DNA of 32,127 bases from a virus. The notes below the pieces were generated by a model. The model searched no databases. It worked only from the letters and a program-made list of their open reading frames with translations, and was not told where the DNA came from. Shown one piece after another: positions 1 through 6,638 of the stretch. The stretch's first letter is position 1. Every line of letters starts with the position of its first letter. A program made the translations under genes and the position numbers. Location: positions 1 to 32,127 of IMG/VR virus record IMGVR_UViG_3300030106_002032. One strand, 5' to 3'.

Positions 1-15
1 TTCTTGCTCTTGAAC

Positions 16-357
16 CTACCACTTGTCGCCATCAGGCGCTTGCTCCCTCAAGGATGCGCTCAGGAAGTCAGGGCCACCACTCCGAGGCGTGCGGTTCCAC
101 GCGCCGAACTTGTAAGATTTCCCGTCTATCGTGGTCTTGCCGCCAAAGTGAGGGCTTTTTGATCCCGGCTCTATTTCATTCTTGTGAATCAGTCCTGCGG
201 AAATCATTAGCTCAAACTTCTCGCGGCCTTCGTTGTTTTTTGATTTTACAAGAACGCAGTATTTCTTCTCGCCGTCTATCTCCAGATTGCCGCGAGCTAG
301 AACCTCTGATCTGTCTTCCGGCCAGAGCGCCCCCGTCAGGTTGTTGTCATATTCCAT
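16..357 (-). CDS. DUF736-like small protein of the recombination operon
   Basis: This 113-residue protein has no signal peptide or membrane segment. It contains what looks like a doubled short beta-rich unit. The first copy runs from the GALWPEDR stretch near residues 9-16 to IDGEKKY near 27-33. The second has IDGKSYKFGAWNR near residues 77-89, followed by a hydrophobic FLSASLRE stretch. The 'GALxxxDR ... IDGxxYxxxAWxR ... LSxSL' pattern resembles DUF736-type proteins of phages and plasmids, whose role is not firmly known. It is the last gene of a tightly packed minus-strand operon behind the annealing protein, one base after the preceding stop, so a part in recombination or single-strand DNA handling is inferred from context. 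The family match was made by eye and is moderate. Confidence 0.6.
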   Translation of the reverse strand: MEYDNNLTGALWPEDRSEVLARGNLEIDGEKKYCVLVKSKNNEGREKFELMISAGLIHKNEIEPGSKSPHFGGKTTIDGKSYKFGAWNRTPRSGGPDFLSASLREQAPDGDKW

Positions 358-358
358 A

Positions 359-616
359 TCAATCTCCTTTCACAATTCGGTATTTGTATCCGCGAATCCC
401 GTTTGTTAGCGGACCTCGGCGCTCCTTTATCAGAACCTCTCCATCGCTAGGAAGATCAAACCGCCTTCTCCACCGGGGCTTTCTGAAGTCTCGCATTGCG
501 GCAGATATGGAGGTCTCGCTGTAATAGATCCCCTTACTGGATAGCACCTCCCTGATGTCCCAGTAAGTGTTCCATTTCTTCCCCATCGCCTTGAATACAT
601 GCTCTTGAATGTTCAT
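359..616 (-). CDS. Small winged-helix-like DNA-binding protein
   Basis: This basic 85-residue protein is likely a winged helix. Residues 1-45 look like helix-turn-helix (an initial helix, then 'TYWDIREVLSSKGIYYSETSIS' spread over a turn and recognition helix, then AAMRDFRK). A basic patch PRWRRRF and a C-terminal beta-wing GYKYRIV follow. Its ATG overlaps the stop of the ERF gene in an ATGA junction, so the two are probably translationally coupled. DNA binding is inferred from composition and pattern. It could be an operon regulator or an accessory to recombination. I do not recognise a named family. Confidence 0.6.
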   Translation of the reverse strand: MNIQEHVFKAMGKKWNTYWDIREVLSSKGIYYSETSISAAMRDFRKPRWRRRFDLPSDGEVLIKERRGPLTNGIRGYKYRIVKGD

Positions 617-1248
617 TCAGCAGCCTCCTTCTGAAAGAAGTTGTTGATGCTCTGGGCGACTCCCTTGTCCTCTTCGCTAAGAAGGCCGGGGAGCTTTTTG
701 AATTCCTCAATTGAGGCGGTGTAAATGTCTCGGGCCTCCGGGGTTTCTTTTCGTGCCCCGCCCACATGGCGGATGGCGGCTAACAAGAACTCATTCGGAC
801 CATCGCATTCAGCAATTGGGCCGGTGCTGTTTTTTAACGTCCAGCGTTCAGAGGACTCAAAGGCTTCTTGCGCTGCATTTGCGTCATCGTCCCGGTTGGT
901 GCCAATGCCACAGGCCAGCGCCAGCGAGTAACGGCGGGCATAGGTTAGAGCGGCCCCGAATTGCTGCGGGCCGGCCCCGTTTTTGGACATTGCGGCGGGA
1001 ACAAACAGCACCCCTGATGTCAGCACATCGTCATATCCGTGAAAAACGGTTTCAACTGATACCCCGTCAGGAGTTGGGTGGCTCACTTGCTGAAAATATA
1101 TGCCGTTTTTGTTGAGGATTGGTTTGACTGCCGCAACCACGCCCTCATACGTTGCGTATTTTGAGTGGAAGTGCGGATTCGTCGCAGAACCTGCCGCGTG
1201 CTGTATCGCGATTTGACTCTTCAGTAGAGCGTCTATCAATTTATCCAT
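613..1248 (-). CDS. erf: ERF-family single-strand annealing recombinase
   Basis: This protein belongs by pattern to the ERF superfamily, phage annealing proteins that pair complementary single strands and can circularise or repair phage genomes. The diagnostic stretches are present: an N-terminal helix 'LIDALLKSQ', then 'NPHFHSKYATYEGVVAAVKP' and 'GAALTYARRYSLALACGIG' (typical of the ERF core), followed by NRDDDANAA. I chose the ATG at 1248. It forms a TGATG overlap with the upstream nuclease stop and has a GGAG ribosome-binding site about nine bases before it, giving 211 residues. An alternative TTG at 1263 would add five. The C-terminal third (about 135-211) is divergent, as is usual. The neighbouring nuclease makes an exonuclease-annealase pair likely. 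Confidence 0.9.
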   Translation of the reverse strand: MDKLIDALLKSQIAIQHAAGSATNPHFHSKYATYEGVVAAVKPILNKNGIYFQQVSHPTPDGVSVETVFHGYDDVLTSGVLFVPAAMSKNGAGPQQFGAALTYARRYSLALACGIGTNRDDDANAAQEAFESSERWTLKNSTGPIAECDGPNEFLLAAIRHVGGARKETPEARDIYTASIEEFKKLPGLLSEEDKGVAQSINNFFQKEAAE

Positions 1249-2036
1249 CAGTTTATTCTCCAAAGTTTTCGCGCAGCCTCACGCTCAGCGTCTGACCACC
1301 TCCAATCAGATAGGTCAGGCATAAGGACTTGCGCTACATCAGCTATGTCAGGCGAAATCGACAACAACCGCATCATGTTCAACGCTGCTCGTTTCACCAC
1401 CATCAAATGCCGGTTCAAATGAACCGCCTTCTTACTTATCAATTGCTCCTTCGTTTTTGTCACATGAATGTAGTCAAGCTGCACATCATCAATTCCTGTG
1501 GCCGCGCTATAAATGGCCATCTGCCGGAGAGTGAAATCTGGAACTTCTGAGGGCATACGGCTAACCGTCTTCATATCCCGTATTTGGTTTGGGTATGTCA
1601 GGTCGGTGTAGCCAATTATCGGAATAGGTAGCTCTTCAATTTCTAGTTTGACTCGTTGCTGTGCGGCAACCGGGGGGCCTAGCTGGCGGTAATGCGGGAT
1701 AGCTAGATGCATATACGCCTCAAGTGCGTGCTGCTCGGCTTCCGCCTTTCCGTAGTTTACTGGTATGCCATTGTTGACCGCTTCATCTAGGCGATCTCTG
1801 TAAGCCTCTAGGGCAAACTGGATTGTCCTAAGATCAGACAGATCACTAAACAGCATCTTGGTGATGGCTTGGTCTAGCGCGATGCCTCGCCACATGGCCG
1901 GGGAACCGAATTCATCCTGAAACCCGGATACCCTTAGTATCCACTTGGATGGGTTGGCGATGTACTCGTTAATCTGGGAGGCGGATAGGTGGTCTATGCC
2001 GTGCTGCTCAAATGGATCATTCATCACTGTACTCAT
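1248..2036 (-). CDS. PD-(D/E)XK nuclease, RecB/Cas4-like
   Basis: This 262-residue protein carries a RecB-type nuclease signature. 'IGYTDL' supplies Asp145, 'IRDMKT' supplies Asp154 and Lys156, and 'RQMAIYS' supplies the Q-x3-Y helix motif (Gln172, Tyr176). The N-terminal 'LSASQINEY' segment is the usual start of the fold. The position where many relatives have a histidine (G-x3-H) here reads WRGIALDQ, an Asp substitution, so metal coordination may differ. It is the first gene of the minus-strand operon and overlaps the ERF annealase. The likely role is to resect double-stranded ends to expose single strands for annealing. ATG 2036 is preferred over TTG 2039, and ATG 2021 is also possible. 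No strong ribosome-binding site is visible. Confidence 0.82.
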   Translation of the reverse strand: MSTVMNDPFEQHGIDHLSASQINEYIANPSKWILRVSGFQDEFGSPAMWRGIALDQAITKMLFSDLSDLRTIQFALEAYRDRLDEAVNNGIPVNYGKAEAEQHALEAYMHLAIPHYRQLGPPVAAQQRVKLEIEELPIPIIGYTDLTYPNQIRDMKTVSRMPSEVPDFTLRQMAIYSAATGIDDVQLDYIHVTKTKEQLISKKAVHLNRHLMVVKRAALNMMRLLSISPDIADVAQVLMPDLSDWRWSDAEREAARKLWRIN

Positions 2037-2053
2037 CAATTCACGGGGCTATT

Positions 2054-2081
2054 GTTGCACAGTTTGGGCTAGTTTAGCAAC
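2054..2081. promoter_or_regulatory. Possible operator between divergent early genes
   Basis: The short divergent gap holds an inverted repeat, GTTGC at 2054-2058 and GCAAC at 2077-2081. A direct repeat AGTTT (2061-2065 and 2071-2075) lies between the arms. It sits between the nuclease operon and the Cro-like gene, where a repressor operator would be expected. No convincing -10/-35 pair is visible. The assignment is tentative. Confidence 0.25.
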
Positions 2082-2105
2082 GGCAAACCTGATAGAGTGC
2101 TTCCC

Positions 2106-2321
2106 ATGAAGCTATCCACATGGCTAAAGGACCAGCGCTTAACTCACCAAGAGTTTCGTGAGCTATGCATGGTCGCAGGCAGCACCGTCAGTATCCACGC
2201 CATCCACAAGTGGTGTTCCCACGAACGGATGCCCCGCCGGCCAGAGATGCAGACGATACATAAGATCACCGAGGGCGTTGTCACTGCCGATGACTTCTAC
2301 GAGCTAGACCCGCTATACTGA
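2106..2321 (+). CDS. Cro-like helix-turn-helix regulator
   Basis: This 71-residue protein starts MKLSTWLKDQRL. A helix-turn-helix spans about residues 4-45: 'LTHQEFRELC' is the first helix and 'VSIHAIHKWCSHERMPRRPE' the recognition helix and turn. 'MQTIHKITEGVVTADDFY' follows. This is the compact organisation of Cro-type and YdaS-like phage regulators. An upstream in-frame GTG at 2097 would add three residues, and the ATG at 2106 is preferred. The gene faces away from the recombination operon across a gap with a possible operator and is followed by a strong terminator. It probably controls the early promoters on one or both sides. The targets are not known. Confidence 0.75.
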   Translation: MKLSTWLKDQRLTHQEFRELCMVAGSTVSIHAIHKWCSHERMPRRPEMQTIHKITEGVVTADDFYELDPLY

Positions 2322-2342
2322 ACGCGCTTCATTTACACCTTT

Positions 2343-2369
2343 AGCCCCGCTGGTCGGGGCTTCTTTTTC
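2343..2369 (+). terminator. Rho-independent terminator after the Cro-like gene
   Basis: A perfect 7-bp stem, AGCCCCG (2343-2349) and CGGGGCT (2355-2361), has a five-base loop and is followed by the T-rich run TCTTTTTCT. It lies 22 bases after the stop of the regulator gene and separates it from the replication genes. Confidence 0.85.
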
Positions 2370-2413
2370 TCTGGGGGTTGCATGTGTGCCACTAATCACC
2401 CATATTGTGCTAC

Positions 2414-2782
2414 ATGAGTATACGGGCGTTAGGTTGGGCGATGCATAGGGAGTGCCCCACTCCTACCACAAAACTGGTTCTGATCTGTTTGGCAAATTAC
2501 GCCGATGAAGCGGACAGTTGTTACCCCAGTGAGAAGCACCTTGGGAAGCTATGTGGGGTCAGTGACAGGCAGGTAAGGCGATCAATTCGCACCCTCGCCG
2601 ACCTTGGCATGGTTACCGTCCAGAGCCGTACAGGCACCTCTAACCGTTACGTTCTTACCGTGGACGCCCATGTCCACAGGGGGGTGGACACCAGTGTCCG
2701 GGGGGTTAGGACACCCACGTCCGCCAATACTAAAGATATACAAAACAACAATAACCGGAGCATGAATGAACTTGCGGGCTAA
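2414..2782 (+). CDS. Helix-turn-helix replication-type protein
   Basis: This 122-residue protein has a winged helix-turn-helix near the N-terminus. 'PTTKLVLICLANYADE' is the first helix, 'CYPSEKHLGKLCGVSDRQVRRSIRTLADLGMV' covers the helix-turn-helix, and 'TVQSRTGTSNRYVL' the wing. This layout is typical of the DNA-binding domain of phage replication initiator or helicase-loader proteins (HTH_36 type). The rest, from about residue 85, is low-complexity and ends in an Asn-rich linker. ATG 2414 is preferred to TTG 2405. The stop overlaps the next gene (primase-helicase) by 17 bases, so coupled expression and a role in recruiting the helicase to the origin are likely by context. Confidence 0.72.
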   Translation: MSIRALGWAMHRECPTPTTKLVLICLANYADEADSCYPSEKHLGKLCGVSDRQVRRSIRTLADLGMVTVQSRTGTSNRYVLTVDAHVHRGVDTSVRGVRTPTSANTKDIQNNNNRSMNELAG

Positions 2783-4439
2783 ATTGAAAACTGAGTATCA
2801 GATTGATGCATGGGAGTTAGCAGATGGAAACCACAAAATTAAATGCCCTGAGTGCCAGCCGCCTCATAACAGCCGAGACAGGCCGCTATCGGTAACGATC
2901 AACCCGGATAGCATTGTGTTCATGTGCCATCACTGCCAGTACGCGGGGGGCGTTAACGAAAAAGACCAGCCGCGAACGCCTATCGTTGAACATAGAACAT
3001 CAAGGCTGGATGGCTTTTTTTCAGGGCGAGGTATTAGCACCAAGACAGTTAAAGATTTTGCGATATACGAAGAGAAGGGCTGGATAGCATTCCCATACAA
3101 CCCCAGTCGCGGCTCTGCTGAGAATGTTAAATATCGGAGCTATAAAAAAGAATTCCGCCAGATTAAGGATGGCAAGAAATCGCTCTATAACTACGGTCAG
3201 GTCAAGAACGCTGAGACAGTGGTGTTTGTTGAGGGCGAGATGGATGTGCTTAGTTGCGCGGAGGTTGGCATCACCAATGTGACAACCTTGCCGGATGGCG
3301 CTCCACCGGAGGCAAAATTCAATCCGGCTGATAAGAGGTTTAACGTCTTAAAGACTCACCGGCTGGATAACGCGAAGAAAATTATTTTGTTTCTGGACGC
3401 AGATGGGGCAGGCAAAAACCTACGCCGAGAGCTACTCCACCGCTACGGCAAGGAAAAATGTTGGTATGTGAATCCCCCGGAGGGATGCAAAGACGCTAAT
3501 GAAGTGCTGATTCAGCATGGTCGTGACAAGCTCCGAGAGATCATTGAGAGGGCGAGACCCTACCCTGTGGATGGGCTGTATCAGGTGGCTCACTACCGCA
3601 CCGATGTGCTTGATCTCTATGACGGCAATTACGCTAAACCTGTGACCATTGGCTACCCGTCTCTGGACCGCATATATAAGGTCATGCTGGGCACGTTCCA
3701 CGTTTGGACTGGCATACCTAACCACGGGAAAAGCACATTCCTAGATCAATGCCTAGTTAATCTGGCGCGGCGGAATGATTGGCGCTTCGCGATGTTCTCT
3801 CCAGAGCATTCCACGAAAATGCACATCAGGCGGCTGGCTCAGATTGTTGCGGGCAAGCCATTTGATGCCGGCTTTAATGGCCGCATGACGAAAGACGAAC
3901 TCAAGGCGGCGATGGACTGGGTGCAGGAACATTTCTATTTTGTAGAGACTCGGGAGCATACCCCCAACATTACGAAGATTCTTGAGATTGGGCGATGGGC
4001 AGTTGAGAAGTTTGGGTGTCAGGGGATCGTTATAGACCCATACAACGAGGTGGATGCTAGCCGCCGGGGTAGCTACAGGGAAGATGAGCATATTCGGGAT
4101 TTTATTAGCTCATGCAAGCGCTTCGCTCGGCTCCATGACATCACATTTTGGATAGTTGCCCACCCGACCAAGCTCCAGAAAGACAACGATGGGAAGACGC
4201 CGCCACCTACTGCGTATGACATAGCTGGGGCGGCTCACTGGCATAACCAATCAGATGCGGTAGTTACGGTGCATCGGGATTTTGACAATGACACGATCAG
4301 CGTCATAACTCGGAAGATTCGGGAGCAGGGGCTATATGGGCAAATCGGAGAGGTGAAGTTTGCGTATGACCATGCGTCTCGGTTGTTTGTTGAGCCACCA
4401 GACCGGCAAGAGTTAAGGAGCGTATATCACAATGACTGA
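2766..4439 (+). CDS. Bifunctional DNA primase-helicase, T7 gp4-like
   Basis: This 557-residue protein has the three modules of a T7 gp4-type primase-helicase. An N-terminal zinc ribbon has Cys27/Cys30 (CPEC) and Cys54/Cys57 (CHHC). A Toprim domain has 'FVEGEMD' with Glu156 and 'FLDADGAG' with Asp211 and Asp213. A RecA/DnaB-like ATPase has a Walker A motif GIPNHGKST at 316-324 and a Walker B strand 'GIVIDPYNE' with Asp424. It should lay primers and unwind DNA at the phage fork. A GGAG-like ribosome-binding site precedes the start. It overlaps the upstream helix-turn-helix gene and the downstream coiled-coil gene, forming one replication operon. No DNA polymerase is visible in the window, so the phage either uses the host's or encodes one elsewhere. 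Confidence 0.92.
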   Translation: MNLRAKLKTEYQIDAWELADGNHKIKCPECQPPHNSRDRPLSVTINPDSIVFMCHHCQYAGGVNEKDQPRTPIVEHRTSRLDGFFSGRGISTKTVKDFAIYEEKGWIAFPYNPSRGSAENVKYRSYKKEFRQIKDGKKSLYNYGQVKNAETVVFVEGEMDVLSCAEVGITNVTTLPDGAPPEAKFNPADKRFNVLKTHRLDNAKKIILFLDADGAGKNLRRELLHRYGKEKCWYVNPPEGCKDANEVLIQHGRDKLREIIERARPYPVDGLYQVAHYRTDVLDLYDGNYAKPVTIGYPSLDRIYKVMLGTFHVWTGIPNHGKSTFLDQCLVNLARRNDWRFAMFSPEHSTKMHIRRLAQIVAGKPFDAGFNGRMTKDELKAAMDWVQEHFYFVETREHTPNITKILEIGRWAVEKFGCQGIVIDPYNEVDASRRGSYREDEHIRDFISSCKRFARLHDITFWIVAHPTKLQKDNDGKTPPPTAYDIAGAAHWHNQSDAVVTVHRDFDNDTISVITRKIREQGLYGQIGEVKFAYDHASRLFVEPPDRQELRSVYHND

Positions 4440-4830
4440 AATAGATGAGATGACCTATCGGGATGTGCAAATCCCGAGAAACACAGATTCGCTAGGCGCA
4501 GCCCTGTCAGGGTGGGAAGAGCGCATATCCGAATGGAAGAATGCAGAGGACGCGCACGCGGAAGCAGAGGCAACCTTCAAGGCGTATGAGGCTTCAATGA
4601 AAGCGTTCCTGATGCGGTCTCAGAAGATGAGCGCGACGGCGGCGGAAACCTACATGCGAGAGAACAAGGACTTCCAAGTGCCCGGTCAGCGCGGCGATTG
4701 GGAGGAGCGGTTCCTTATGGTCTCAAAGGCCAAAATAGAAGCGGAAGAAAAGAAGCGGCGGCTCAGATTGGCCGAGGCCCGATGGGAAACGGAACGGAGC
4801 AGGGAGGCCAGTTTGCGGCAGGTTAGATAG
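4432..4830 (+). CDS. Coiled-coil hypothetical protein
   Basis: This 132-residue charged protein is predicted by eye to be mainly helical. Residues 25-65 and 90-132 are rich in Ala, Glu, Lys and Arg with heptad-like spacing ('AEAEATFKAYEAS', 'KAKIEAEEKKRRLRLAEARWE'). There is no membrane segment. It overlaps the primase-helicase stop by eight bases and is the last gene before a large terminator, so it belongs to the replication operon. The function is unrecognised. A replication accessory or structural adaptor would fit. Confidence 0.6.
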   Translation: MTEIDEMTYRDVQIPRNTDSLGAALSGWEERISEWKNAEDAHAEAEATFKAYEASMKAFLMRSQKMSATAAETYMRENKDFQVPGQRGDWEERFLMVSKAKIEAEEKKRRLRLAEARWETERSREASLRQVR

Positions 4831-4841
4831 GCGGCGCAGTT

Positions 4842-4920
4842 GAGGCGATTGCGTGTAATGGTGCATCGGGGGGAAGGATAGCCCCCTTTTGTGGGGCACG
4901 CTATCATCGCCTCTTTTTCT
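4842..4920 (+). terminator. Long nested intrinsic terminator of the replication operon
   Basis: The outer arms GAGGCGAT (4842-4849) and ATCGCCTC (4906-4913) pair perfectly, extended inward by GCGTG (4851-4855) with CACGC (4897-4901). Inside is a second hairpin with a G run (4868-4873) and CCCCC (4882-4886). The outer 3' arm runs straight into TTTTTCT (4914-4920). It begins 12 bases after the stop of the last replication gene, between convergent operons. The geometry indicates termination of plus-strand transcripts. Confidence 0.75.
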
Positions 4921-4979
4921 CGGGCACCCATTCGGGTTGGGCTGACGCTGCGCCTCGCCTGCCCTGTCGGTCCCCGACT

Positions 4980-5459
4980 TCATTTTACTACGGCGAGATG
5001 GTTACGCTGAACCGTTTCATTCAGGTAAGCCTCGTCTAGCGCATCTATTAGCGGCGTGGTGTCAAGATCGAAATCTTCAAAGCCTTCCGCAATACTGTCG
5101 AAGTAGCCAAGATTCGGGGGGGATATGCGTAACGCATTCTCCCTGACTCTGGAACCCTCGCCCATAGTGTAGACAAGCACCTCTCCCACTCTGGGTAGGT
5201 CCAGCATCTGTTTGCCGTACAGGTGCGGGTAGCCCTCATATCGATCTAGTTTCTCCTCGTCTTGTTTGCTAATGCGCCATAGGCCCAGCGGTACAGTGAA
5301 GCCTTTGGCCGGCTCGATGTCTGCCACGTCGCGGAAGACTAGCTTCATGTCGGGCACCTCTATGCTGCCAAACGGGGTTGCGTCTGGGCAGCGTTGGGCC
5401 ATGTGTCTCCGGTTTAGGTTGGAGCCATAAGCCCCGTAAAAGTATGGTCTTCTGTTCAT
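4980..5459 (-). CDS. Gamma-glutamylcyclotransferase-like (AIG2/GGCT) protein
   Basis: The start at 5459 gives 159 residues and makes an ATGA overlap with the upstream amidoligase, with AGGAG about nine bases before it. A longer frame to 5525 would run through the amidoligase gene and is unlikely. The fold signature is clear: 'FYGAYGSNL' at residues 7-15 forms the substrate loop, and 'KLDRYEGYPHLY' holds the expected catalytic Glu75. GGCT-fold enzymes release the gamma-glutamyl group as 5-oxoproline or cleave related amide bonds. Pairing with an amidoligase is a known comparative-genomics theme in which the ligase makes an amide linkage and the cyclotransferase-type enzyme removes or edits it. 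The substrate here is unknown. Confidence 0.85.
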   Translation of the reverse strand: MNRRPYFYGAYGSNLNRRHMAQRCPDATPFGSIEVPDMKLVFRDVADIEPAKGFTVPLGLWRISKQDEEKLDRYEGYPHLYGKQMLDLPRVGEVLVYTMGEGSRVRENALRISPPNLGYFDSIAEGFEDFDLDTTPLIDALDEAYLNETVQRNHLAVVK

Positions 5460-6496
5460 GCTGCAAGCTCCTCTTCTCGCTGTGCCATGTATTCGGCTAC
5501 TTCTGGGGTTACTCCAGAAAGCCAACCTGTATCTGCGTCTTGGCCTGCCAGTGCAATCGCTCGGCTAAGTGCGCGAGTGCCTTGGCGGTTTGTAACAGTG
5601 CGACCCTCTGGGGTTCGTTCAGCCATGCTGCGAAGCCAAATGCCAAGGCCGCGAGCATTCACTGTGCCCCGCTTTCCATGCACCCCTTGATCTTCATAGA
5701 ATTGGTCGAGTTGAGCTATTGTCACTTGAAGAGGGGTTATTAGTGCGTGGGTTATCTCCCAGCGGTCGGTGAAGCGTACATGGCGCATCTGTCCTCCTGC
5801 GCGTTCAACCAAGGCGCGCACATGGGAGTACCACCGTGTTTTTGAGAACTGCGGTGCGGCGGCTCCGGTGGAGATGCTGCGCTCTACAAACTGCATAAGA
5901 AAGGCCAACCAGTTAGCGATTTTGCGGAATTCGGTGGTTCCGCCGTGCTGGCGAAACTCGATAGAGCCTCGACCCCCGAGCCCCATGTTCTGGACATTTA
6001 CTTTCTCGTACCGGCGGGCGTGGGACAGGTCGGCAAGGTTGGCGAGTGCGCCAAGTCGGCAGTTACCTGCCCACTGAGATTCCCCTCGGCGGCTTCTAGG
6101 CATTACTCGGTCAATCTGAGCTTGGTACGTGGCGTAACGGTCGTAGACTTTAATGACCTGTTCGGTTGTCAGGTCTCGGCCATCTAAGTGAACGTGGAGG
6201 CCGCAGCTACGGTTAACTGCAACGTCTAGCTCGTTAAGGACGCGGCAAACTTTGCGGAGAGCTTCTAAGCCTTCCTGACCGCGAAGGATTGGGCTAACAA
6301 GCTCGCCGGGGTTCCGGCCACGAAGGCTTGCGTCTGAGACAATCTTCCAATGGTTGCGGGTGGTGTGGTTGTAGCGTTCTGTACGAGCGGGCACGCCTGC
6401 TTCGCAAAGTTTCCGCGCCAATTCCATATGTGTTGCGCCGCTAGCAAATTCAATCTCAATCCCAAAAGCGCGGTCTGTAATGGTGGGTGTTGTCAT
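5456..6496 (-). CDS. Putative amidoligase (COOH-NH2 ligase, glutamine-synthetase-like fold)
   Basis: This 346-residue protein matches the putative amidoligase family. The N-terminal 'FGIEIEF' (Glu14, Glu16) provides metal ligands, 'WKIVSDASL' follows at 50-58, 'GELVSPIL' at 64-71, 'CGLHVHLD' with His101/His103 at 98-105, and 'SIEFRQHGGT' with Glu180, Arg182 and His184 at 178-187. These enzymes use ATP to join a carboxylate to an amine, often building short peptides or amide-linked tags. The C-terminal 100 residues look helical and are less conserved. It heads a two-gene minus-strand operon with the GGCT-like protein, driven by a probable promoter at 6534-6561. A GGA-type ribosome-binding site is weakly visible. 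The biological target is unknown and could be a peptide, a cell-wall component or a protein. Confidence 0.85.
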   Translation of the reverse strand: MTTPTITDRAFGIEIEFASGATHMELARKLCEAGVPARTERYNHTTRNHWKIVSDASLRGRNPGELVSPILRGQEGLEALRKVCRVLNELDVAVNRSCGLHVHLDGRDLTTEQVIKVYDRYATYQAQIDRVMPRSRRGESQWAGNCRLGALANLADLSHARRYEKVNVQNMGLGGRGSIEFRQHGGTTEFRKIANWLAFLMQFVERSISTGAAAPQFSKTRWYSHVRALVERAGGQMRHVRFTDRWEITHALITPLQVTIAQLDQFYEDQGVHGKRGTVNARGLGIWLRSMAERTPEGRTVTNRQGTRALSRAIALAGQDADTGWLSGVTPEVAEYMAQREEELAA

Positions 6497-6529
6497 TTTA
6501 TTTTCCAGTCAATTTGTTTGCCCAACAAT

Positions 6530-6538
6530 TGCTATAAT
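6530..6538 (+). promoter_or_regulatory. Extended -10 promoter for the right-arm genes
   Basis: TGCTATAAT is a perfect extended -10 element (TG-N-TATAAT). No strong -35 is present at 17 bases, consistent with an extended -10 promoter. It points to the ParB-like gene about 100 bases downstream. Confidence 0.6.
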
Positions 6539-6561
6539 AAGGACTTCCGAGAGGATTGCAA
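6534..6561 (-). promoter_or_regulatory. Divergent promoter for the amidoligase operon
   Basis: On the minus strand, TTGCAA (6556-6561) and TATTAT (6534-6539) are separated by 16 bases, a reasonable -35/-10 pair. The -10 overlaps the plus-strand TATAAT, so the two promoters would compete for polymerase. Confidence 0.45.
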
Positions 6562-6610
6562 GCCTTTTTCGCACAAATAGTGAAAAAAGTGATAAATTAC
6601 GGGGCACGAG

Positions 6611-6626
6611 TGTTTCACATGGAACA
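6611..6626. promoter_or_regulatory. parS-like palindrome upstream of a ParB-like gene
   Basis: The 16-base sequence TGTTTCACATGGAACA matches the broadly conserved chromosomal parS consensus TGTTNCACGTGNAACA at all but one position (central G to A). It ends where the AGGAG ribosome-binding site (6626-6630) of the ParB-like gene begins, so a bound protein could block translation or transcription of that gene. It may be a site for the host ParB or for one of the phage's own ParB-like proteins. Confidence 0.5.
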
Positions 6627-6638
6627 GGAGCGTTTTGA

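Noticed and set aside
54-524. 156-residue plus-strand open frame
   Set aside because: It lies antisense to two well-packed minus-strand genes, is Ser/Arg-rich with no recognisable domain, and lacks a ribosome-binding site.
711-1115. 134-residue plus-strand open frame
   Set aside because: Antisense to the ERF gene, whose motifs are clear; composition (Arg, Cys, His rich) looks like a shadow frame.
3690-3706. Second parS-like site (CGTTCCACGTTTGGAC)
   Set aside because: Only one half-site resembles parS; the other arm is lost and it lies inside the primase-helicase gene.
5460-5525. Longer N-terminus of the GGCT-like protein
   Set aside because: The extra 22 residues lie inside the amidoligase gene and precede the family start; ATG 5459 has a good AGGAG and an ATGA overlap.
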